Of a stretch of DNA of 64,000 nt, positions 58,683 to 64,000 are shown in pieces. This DNA is from Solilutibacter tolerans (GTDB lineage Bacteria > Pseudomonadota > Gammaproteobacteria > Xanthomonadales > Xanthomonadaceae). Position 1 is the first letter of the stretch. Every line of letters starts with the position of its first letter. Both the position numbers and the translations under genes were made by a program. The DNA is taken from assembly GCF_900155935.1 (NCBI RefSeq), contig NZ_FTLW01000004.1:124001-188000 (forward strand), given 5' to 3'. The notes beneath the pieces were generated by a model. It was given only the letters and a program-made list of their open reading frames with translations. It was not told where the DNA came from and did not search any database.

Positions 58683-58704
58683 CCTTGGTACCAAAGTACG
58701 ATGC
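58683..58704 (+). promoter_or_regulatory. Shared 22-bp element, copy 2 (regulator/hydrolase intergenic region)
   Basis: CCTTGGTACCAAAG-TACGATGC, 17 of 22 positions identical to the element at 52188-52209. It contains a perfect 10-bp palindrome TTGGTACCAA and two GTAC words 8 bp apart. A TATCCT hexamer follows after 19 nt (58724-58729), close to the 20 nt seen at the other copy. It may control both divergent genes. Confidence 0.55.
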
Positions 58705-58725
58705 GAGTGGTGGCGTCGCATCGTA
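58697..58725. repeat. Perfect 10-bp inverted repeat before the oligomer hydrolase gene
   Basis: TACGATGCGA (58697-58706) and TCGCATCGTA (58716-58725) separated by 9 nt, ending 10 bp before the hydrolase ATG. It overlaps the end of the 22-bp element and a -10-like hexamer. It could be a dimer operator or, if transcribed, an RNA hairpin over the ribosome site. Confidence 0.75.
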
Positions 58726-58735
58726 TCCTCGGCTG

Positions 58736-60538
58736 ATGAACATGACCGATCATCGTGCGCCATGGCTGCGCATCACGCTGTGCGGCGCCGTGTTGGCGCT
58801 CTCGTCCTGTGTCAGCCCTGGAGGTCGGATGCCCATGCCTGCCAACGATGTCATCACCACCATCCATCGTGACGGTGATGACCTGCTCACCGCTGGGCTG
58901 GGGGGAGAGGGCTTGCGCGCGATACAGGCCCCGGCTTTTGCCGACCCTGTGCAGCCGACGGCGGCGGAATTGCGTCGCCGGGCGATATGGAGCAGTTGGC
59001 GCGGCATCGCCGATCTTGGTCCGACGGGCGGCTACGGTTCGACCTACGGCAGTCTGGCCAACGTCCCCGGGCGTGAATTCTCCAGTTTGACTTTTTTGCC
59101 GAATGCGCGACATCCGCACCGCGTACTGGCACAGGTGCCGGATGCGTTTGACGCTCAAAAACGTTGTCTGGTCGTGAGCGTGGCCTCTGGTTCGCGTGGC
59201 GTGTACGGCGCGATGGCCGTCGGTGCGGCCTGGGGATTGCCGCGAGGATGTGCGGTGGTCCACACCGACAAAGCCGCGGGCAGTGATTACTACGATGTAG
59301 ATGCCGGCATGGGCGTCGCGATCGACGGTCGCGTCAGCGCCGACAAAAGCGCATTGGCTTTCGTCCCTGCGACCGGGGCGGGCAACGGCATCGCGGTCAA
59401 GCACGCGCACTCGCAAGACAATCCGGAGGCCGATTGGGGCCGCCACACGCGACAGGCGGCCGAGTTTGGCCTGCGTGCCCTGGCCATGGCCTTTCCAGAC
59501 CAGGCACCCTTCACCTTCGACAATACGCGAGTCATCGCAACCGGCATTTCCAATGGCGGCGGTGCGGTGCTGCGGGCTGCGGAAATCGAGGGCGATTGGC
59601 TGGATGGTGTAGTCGCGGGCGAGCCCAATGTGAGGGTGGAAGGGCATGGCAGCCGCGCGCTGTACGACTACACGACCGAGGCTGCCTTGCTGATGCCCTG
59701 TGCACTCCCCGCGCTTGGTCTACCCGCAATGCCCAATACCGCGAAGCTGTGTGAGGCGATGGTGGCCGATGGCGTGATCGAAGGCCGCGATCTTGCCGCC
59801 CAGCAGCGCTCGGCGCTGGCCAAGCTGCGTGCCGGCGGCTGGAGCGATGCCGCCTTGGTCTCGGGGGCAACCAGCACCGCGTTTGACCTGTGGCGCGCAG
59901 TCGCCGTGACTTATGCCTCGGCCTACACGCGCTCGTCGATCGATGCGCATCCGTGTGCATATCGCTTTTCGGCGATGGAGGCGGGTGCACCGCGCGCCGC
60001 CACCGCGGAAGAACGGGCCGCATGGTGGAGCGATGGCAGCGGCATCCCGCCTGGCGCAGGCGTCCACATCATCGATCCTTCCTCGGCCGGCGAGATGGGC
60101 ATTGAAGGCCTGCGTTGCCTGCGTGGGCTGTGGACTCAGGAAAGCGACATCGCGCAACAACTTCAGGCAGGCGTCGCTCAGACACGGGCGGCGTTGCCGC
60201 GCGAAGGGCTGCCCGTGATCGTGGTTCACGGCGCCGACGATGGTCTGATCCCGATGGCCTTCAGCAGTGCGCCGTACGTGGCCGCCGCGCGTGCAGGCGG
60301 CCGCGACGACGTGCGCTATTGGCAGGTGAGGCGTGCCCAGCACTTCGATGCCTTCCTTGCGCTGCCGCAATTCACGCCGCACTACGTTCCCTTGTTGCCC
60401 TATGTCTATGCAGCATTGGATCGGTTGGATGCGCACCTGGATGGCAAGGGCAGGTTGCCTGGCGATGCGGTCATCGAAGCCAAGCCACGTGCGGCCGGTC
60501 AAAACCTGCGTGTCGAGGAGCTGGCCATACCGCGCTAA
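58736..60538 (+). CDS. 3-hydroxybutyrate oligomer hydrolase, predicted lipoprotein
   Basis: Hydrolyses short D-3-hydroxybutyrate oligomers to monomers (family 3HBOH, EC 3.1.1.22). It is 600 aa from the ATG at 58736, shorter than the usual roughly 690. The N-terminus is a lipoprotein signal with LSSC, lipidated Cys25, so it should sit on a membrane facing the periplasm or outside. The nucleophile Ser272 is in the lipase box GISNGGGAV; other family segments are SLTFLPNARHPHRVLAQVPD, ASGSRGVYGAMAVGAAWGLPRGCAVVHTDK, and VVHGADDGLIP (triad Asp) with RAQHFDAFL (triad His). It has no strong ribosome site and may give a nearly leaderless transcript. Confidence 0.87.
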   Translation: MNMTDHRAPWLRITLCGAVLALSSCVSPGGRMPMPANDVITTIHRDGDDLLTAGLGGEGLRAIQAPAFADPVQPTAAELRRRAIWSSWRGIADLGPTGGYGSTYGSLANVPGREFSSLTFLPNARHPHRVLAQVPDAFDAQKRCLVVSVASGSRGVYGAMAVGAAWGLPRGCAVVHTDKAAGSDYYDVDAGMGVAIDGRVSADKSALAFVPATGAGNGIAVKHAHSQDNPEADWGRHTRQAAEFGLRALAMAFPDQAPFTFDNTRVIATGISNGGGAVLRAAEIEGDWLDGVVAGEPNVRVEGHGSRALYDYTTEAALLMPCALPALGLPAMPNTAKLCEAMVADGVIEGRDLAAQQRSALAKLRAGGWSDAALVSGATSTAFDLWRAVAVTYASAYTRSSIDAHPCAYRFSAMEAGAPRAATAEERAAWWSDGSGIPPGAGVHIIDPSSAGEMGIEGLRCLRGLWTQESDIAQQLQAGVAQTRAALPREGLPVIVVHGADDGLIPMAFSSAPYVAAARAGGRDDVRYWQVRRAQHFDAFLALPQFTPHYVPLLPYVYAALDRLDAHLDGKGRLPGDAVIEAKPRAAGQNLRVEELAIPR

Positions 60539-60585
60539 GCGTGCGCGTTGTCAATGAAATCGGGTTACGGAGTTAGACTCTTCGG

Positions 60586-61641
60586 ATGAATTTGCCCGAT
60601 CAACGCAAGAAGCATCGCATCACCTCACTGGACATCGCGGACAGGGCCGGTGTTTCGCAGGCCACCGTGTCGCGTGTGCTGTCCGGCAGCACATTGGTCA
60701 GCCCCGAAACGCGCCGTCGCGTAGAAGAGGCTGTGCGTGACCTGAATTACAAAGTGGATCGTCATGCTTCCAGTTTGCGCACGCAGCGGGCAAGCACGTT
60801 GGCGTTGTTGTTGTTCGAAGACCCGACGGCGGATGATTCCGGCATCAACCCCTTCTTCCTGGCCATCCTGGGGTCGGTGACGCGGGCTGCCGCGCGCCAC
60901 GGGCAAGACCTTCTGGTCTCGTTCCAACAGTTCTCCGATGACTGGCATGCCGATTACGAAGACAGCATGAAGGCCGACGGGCTGATCCTGCTGGGCTATG
61001 GTGACTACGTTACTCATCGCGCAAAACTGGAGCTCCTGGTGGCGCAAGACACGCATTTCGTGCGATGGGGTGCAGTGTTGCCCGATCAGCCCGGCATCAC
61101 CCTCGGTTGCGACAACGTGGCAGGCGGTCGATTGGCGGGGGAACACTTGGCTGCGATCGGGCGGTGCCACGTCGCCTTCATCGGCGACGCTTCCGAGCAT
61201 GCGCCCGAATTCCAGGCGCGTCACACGGGTTTCGTAGAGGCGATGGCCGAGGCGGGGGTCGAAGTCGATCCGGCCTTGCAAGTCGATGCCGAAAGCACCG
61301 AAGAATCCGGCTATGCCGCGGCGCAGGTGTTGTTGGCACGCGGTCTGCCGTTCGATGGCATCTTCGCGGCCTGCGACACCATTGCGCTGGGCGCGATGCG
61401 GGCCTTGCGCGAACACGGTCTACGCGTGCCCGATGACGTGGCCGTGGTGGGCTTCGACGGTATTCCGATTGCGGCCTACGCAACGCCGCCATTGACCACC
61501 GTGGCGCAGAACACGGCCGCCGCTGGCGAGCGGCTGGTCGGTGCGCTAATGGCGCAGATACGTGGACAACCGGTGGAGCAGGTGATGCTGGCGCCGAGCC
61601 TGATTGTGCGCGATTCCTCGCATCCGCAAGCCAAGGCTTAG
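60586..61641 (+). CDS. LacI-family transcriptional regulator
   Basis: A 351-aa repressor. The N-terminal helix-turn-helix is SLDIADRAGVSQATVSRVLSG at about residues 14-34, with the hinge helix segment LNYKVDRHASSLRTQ. A periplasmic-binding-protein-like sugar domain follows, with GLILLGYGDYV, LGCDNVAGGRLAGEHL, FAACDTIALGAMRALREHGLRVPDDVAVVGFDGIP. It converges on the GH13 gene with a 4-bp overlap, which with the adjacent transporter suggests control of maltodextrin use. It follows the hydrolase gene by 47 bp, so read-through is possible. Confidence 0.93.
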   Translation: MNLPDQRKKHRITSLDIADRAGVSQATVSRVLSGSTLVSPETRRRVEEAVRDLNYKVDRHASSLRTQRASTLALLLFEDPTADDSGINPFFLAILGSVTRAAARHGQDLLVSFQQFSDDWHADYEDSMKADGLILLGYGDYVTHRAKLELLVAQDTHFVRWGAVLPDQPGITLGCDNVAGGRLAGEHLAAIGRCHVAFIGDASEHAPEFQARHTGFVEAMAEAGVEVDPALQVDAESTEESGYAAAQVLLARGLPFDGIFAACDTIALGAMRALREHGLRVPDDVAVVGFDGIPIAAYATPPLTTVAQNTAAAGERLVGALMAQIRGQPVEQVMLAPSLIVRDSSHPQAKA

Positions 61642-63365
61642 TGCTTCCTCACGCCTTTGTCTGCCATCGCCGCGCCCAGTGCAGCGACCAGAGCGGGGTT
61701 GGATATCGGCGCATCCAGTAGCCAGACCTGTACGCCATGCGCTGCCACTTCGGAATCCAACGCGCCACCAACCGCGACATCGCGCACCGAGTTGTCGAAG
61801 CCCGATCGCCACTGGCCTGCTTGCAACATCTGGGTGATGCTGAACTTGGTCGGCGCATCGCCCTTGTTGAGCAGTACCAGTGCGATCTGGTGCTTGCCGT
61901 CATGTTGGTACACACGATAGAACGCCGCGCGATCTCCCTGTAGTTCGATGTTGATCTGCAGGCCGCGTTGTAGCGCTGGCGAAGCCGCGCGTACTTTGGC
62001 GATGCGGGTGAGCGCCGCCTGAATGGGATGGGTCTTCGCCGCTTCAATGCGCTCGACACCGAAGTAGTTGCGGTTGCCTGCATGCTCGGCGGTGCCGCGT
62101 TCGAAACCAATTTCCGAGCCGTAGTAGATCACCGGGATGCCGCGTGCAGTGAACAACCAGTTGTGTGCATCGATGAAACCGGCGTCGCTGGCATTCATGC
62201 GCGGCATGTCGTGGTTGTCATAGAAGGTCATCAGCTCGTAGGGATTGGCGTATGGCCCGCCAGTCAGATGCAGTGGTTCTGCCAGCGATGCGAAATCGCC
62301 CGCAGGCTTCTCGAACAGGTTGGCCAGCGCCTGCTTCAGCGGGAAATCCAGCACACTGACGTTGGCGTTCTCGGCCCAGGTATGTTCGGCGATCTTCTTT
62401 GCGTCGTAGTCGAAGGCTTCGCCGAACATGAAGAAGCCGGGACGCTTCTCGCGAATCTTTTGCGAGAATGCATGCCAGAACGAATGCGGCAACCAGCTGA
62501 TCGTGTCGATGCGGAACGCATCAGCACCTTGATCGATCCATTGTTCGTACGCGCCTACGAGGTAGGGCAATACGTGCGGGTCATGCTCATTGAGGTCGGA
62601 AAGCTGGGCGATGCCGACCTTGTGGTTGTAGAACGCGTTCAGTGGATTCTTCGGGTCCAGTTTTTCCGGCGGAAGATTCATGTGATCGGCGATCAGTGTG
62701 CCCTTGCTGTCGTAGATCTCGCCAAACTTTGGTTGGTCCACCGGCATCGTGTAGGCAGGCGAGCCGTGGTTGGCCACGATATCCAACACGGTCTTCAGGC
62801 CGTGCGCGCGCAGCGTCTTGGTCAGCCCGCGAAAATCCAGGCCGGGTGAGGGCAGATGCTCGTCGAGTTGATAGAAATTGACGCCCCAATAGCCGTGGTA
62901 GCCGGTCTTGCCGCCATCGGTCCAGAAGCCTTCCCATTTGGCTGGCTCGCCGCCGGTGAAGGCTTCATCCGGCTGGTCAACGATTGGGGTAATCCAGACC
63001 GCACCGAAGCCCATGTCGCGGATGTACTGCGCATGGTCAGCGATGCCTTTGAAGTCACCCCCCAGATAGCCCACGTTGTCATGCTTGCCGGCGGGCGCGC
63101 CGGGTACCGGGCGGTCGAAGGTGTAGAACGCATCGCCCTTTGCCTTGCCCTGATCGCGATGATCGTTGGACGGGTCGCCGTTGACGAAGCGGTCGGTGAG
63201 CACGAAGTACACCGCATCACTGGCGAAGGGTTCCAGCGTGCCGTAATAGTCGGGCAGCGCTGCCCTTGCAGGCTTGGCCTCAATCTTGGGCGGGGTTGGT
63301 GATGGGCTGCAGCCGGCAATGACAAGGGCAATGGTTGCAGCGAGCGAGGCGATGGCAATGCGCAT
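61638..63365 (-). CDS. GH13 alpha-amylase-family lipoprotein
   Basis: A 575-aa glycoside hydrolase. The signal peptide ends in a lipobox (VIAGCS). The GH13 regions are visible: region I DIVANH, region II DAFRIDTIS with the nucleophile Asp287, region III FMFGEAFDY with acid/base Glu316, and region IV FYDNHDMPR. The early AVYFVLTDRFVNGDPSND with GGDFKGIADH resembles cyclodextrin- and maltodextrin-acting members. A C-terminal beta-sandwich domain follows. It is expected to degrade alpha-glucans at the periplasmic or cell surface side. It is 13 bp after the MFS gene on the same strand. Confidence 0.93.
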   Translation of the reverse strand: MRIAIASLAATIALVIAGCSPSPTPPKIEAKPARAALPDYYGTLEPFASDAVYFVLTDRFVNGDPSNDHRDQGKAKGDAFYTFDRPVPGAPAGKHDNVGYLGGDFKGIADHAQYIRDMGFGAVWITPIVDQPDEAFTGGEPAKWEGFWTDGGKTGYHGYWGVNFYQLDEHLPSPGLDFRGLTKTLRAHGLKTVLDIVANHGSPAYTMPVDQPKFGEIYDSKGTLIADHMNLPPEKLDPKNPLNAFYNHKVGIAQLSDLNEHDPHVLPYLVGAYEQWIDQGADAFRIDTISWLPHSFWHAFSQKIREKRPGFFMFGEAFDYDAKKIAEHTWAENANVSVLDFPLKQALANLFEKPAGDFASLAEPLHLTGGPYANPYELMTFYDNHDMPRMNASDAGFIDAHNWLFTARGIPVIYYGSEIGFERGTAEHAGNRNYFGVERIEAAKTHPIQAALTRIAKVRAASPALQRGLQINIELQGDRAAFYRVYQHDGKHQIALVLLNKGDAPTKFSITQMLQAGQWRSGFDNSVRDVAVGGALDSEVAAHGVQVWLLDAPISNPALVAALGAAMADKGVRKH

Positions 63366-63378
63366 GTAATGGGTTCCG

Positions 63379-64000
63379 TCAGGCCGCGTGCGCGGCGGGT
63401 TCCGGCACGCGCAATACGCACAAGCCGGCCACGAGCATGCTGATGCCGCCCATGATCAGGATTTTGGCAGGGTCGTCAGCGAACACGTGCTTGAGGATGT
63501 AGCCAAGCGTGGCCACCGCGACCAACTGCGGGATGACGATGAAGAAATTGAAGATGCCCATGTACACGCCCATCTTCTGCGCCGGCACGCTGTCAGACAG
63601 AAGGGCGTAGGGCAGGGAAAGAATCGAAGCCCAAGCGAAGCCGACGCCGACCATCGACAAGACCAACCAGTTTTCGTTCGGCATGAAAGGCACAGAGGCG
63701 AGGCCCAGCCCGCCCAGCGCGACATTGATCAGGTGGCTCTTGCGCAGGCCAAGCCGATGAGCCATGAACGGGATCGCGATGGCTGCCAATGCCGCGAAGC
63801 CGTTGTACGCCGCGAACAGCACCCCAACCCAGTTCGCGCCGGTGTTGTACGCGGCGGAAGTGGTGTCGGTCGTGTCGTAATAGACCGAAGTAACGGTCGC
63901 GGTGGTGTAGATCCACATCGCGAACAACGCGAACCACGAGAAGAACTGCACGATGGCGAGCCGACGCATCGTGGTCGGCATTGCATAAATGTCGGTCATC
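63379..64000 (-). CDS. MFS sugar transporter, N-terminal part beyond the window
   Basis: About 207 codons of the C-terminal half of a major facilitator, running off the right edge. It has five or six hydrophobic helices (for example FFSWFALFAMWIYTTATVTSVYY, GVGFAWASILSLPYALLSDSV, GVYMGIFNFFIVIPQLVAVATLGYIL). A Met codon at 63997-63999 is internal, since the visible part starts in the middle of a 12-helix protein. The FSWFALFAMWIY and SLPYALLSD segments fit the glycoside (maltose/sucrose type, SLC45-like) MFS group of Xanthomonadales. It is in an operon with the GH13 gene. Confidence 0.85.
   Translation of the reverse strand, partial: MTDIYAMPTTMRRLAIVQFFSWFALFAMWIYTTATVTSVYYDTTDTTSAAYNTGANWVGVLFAAYNGFAALAAIAIPFMAHRLGLRKSHLINVALGGLGLASVPFMPNENWLVLSMVGVGFAWASILSLPYALLSDSVPAQKMGVYMGIFNFFIVIPQLVAVATLGYILKHVFADDPAKILIMGGISMLVAGLCVLRVPEPAAHAA

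Noticed and set aside
58421-58735. N-terminal extension of the oligomer hydrolase frame
   Set aside because: It runs through the response regulator gene; the ATG at 58736 opens directly into a lipoprotein signal peptide.
63997-63999. Apparent start codon of the MFS gene near the right edge
   Set aside because: The visible protein has only about half the helices of an MFS carrier, so this Met is internal and the gene continues beyond the window.

Overview
The window is about 64 kb of GC-rich chromosomal DNA from a gammaproteobacterium, most probably of the Xanthomonadaceae/Lysobacteraceae group. The evidence is gene order and content: apbC-dcd; aroC-asd-fimV-truA-trpF-trpB-trpA-accD; glmM-tpiA-secG-tRNA-Leu-nuoABCDEFGHIJKLMN with separate nuoC and nuoD; and several TonB-dependent receptors. 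The genus cannot be fixed by reading alone. No phage, insertion sequence, integrase or CRISPR array was seen.

Layout. (1) 1-1775: metG, cut by the left edge. (2) 1847-10299: an accessory block with a TPR-sulfotransferase, two large TonB-dependent receptors and a DUF2147 protein. It separates metG from apbC, which are adjacent and divergent in bacteria such as E. coli. (3) 10564-23999: housekeeping genes (apbC, dcd, a dienelactone hydrolase/HIT operon, rimO, greB, a HerA-like ATPase, mltD, a glutaredoxin-MauE fusion behind a MerR-type promoter, psd, SCO, prmB, aroC). (4) 24009-34882: asd, fimV, truA, the trp genes with a DUF3144 gene between trpB and trpA, accD, glmM, a 2-oxoglutarate/Fe oxygenase and tpiA. 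(5) 34886-50584: secG, tRNA-Leu(GAG), the complete 14-gene complex I operon and an initiator tRNA. (6) 50718-60538: a probable 3-hydroxybutyrate-oligomer utilisation locus. (7) 60586-64000: a LacI regulator, a GH13 amylase-type lipoprotein and the C-terminal part of an MFS transporter, probably a maltodextrin module.

The most interesting part is region 6. A GntP-type permease and a TonB-dependent receptor are divergent. Next come a hybrid histidine kinase with a transporter-like (SSS) sensor and a LuxR-type response regulator, tail to tail. Last is a lipoprotein 3-hydroxybutyrate-oligomer hydrolase, divergent from the regulator. Both divergent intergenic regions carry the same 22-bp element (17 of 22 positions identical, including GTACGATGC), each followed at 19-20 nt by a -10-like hexamer. 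The proposal is that these genes form one regulon that senses, imports and degrades short 3-hydroxybutyrate polymers. The kinase/regulator pair has the architecture of the CrbS/CrbR (MxtR/ErdR) acetate-switch systems. This is an inference from co-location and the shared element, not a demonstrated function.

Other points worth following are a MerR-family promoter (20-nt spacer with a CCTTGAC/GTCAAGG dyad) in front of the glutaredoxin-MauE fusion, an initiator tRNA with a U1-U72 mismatch, a His/Asp-rich loop in NuoL, and an unusually long trpF/trpB overlap.
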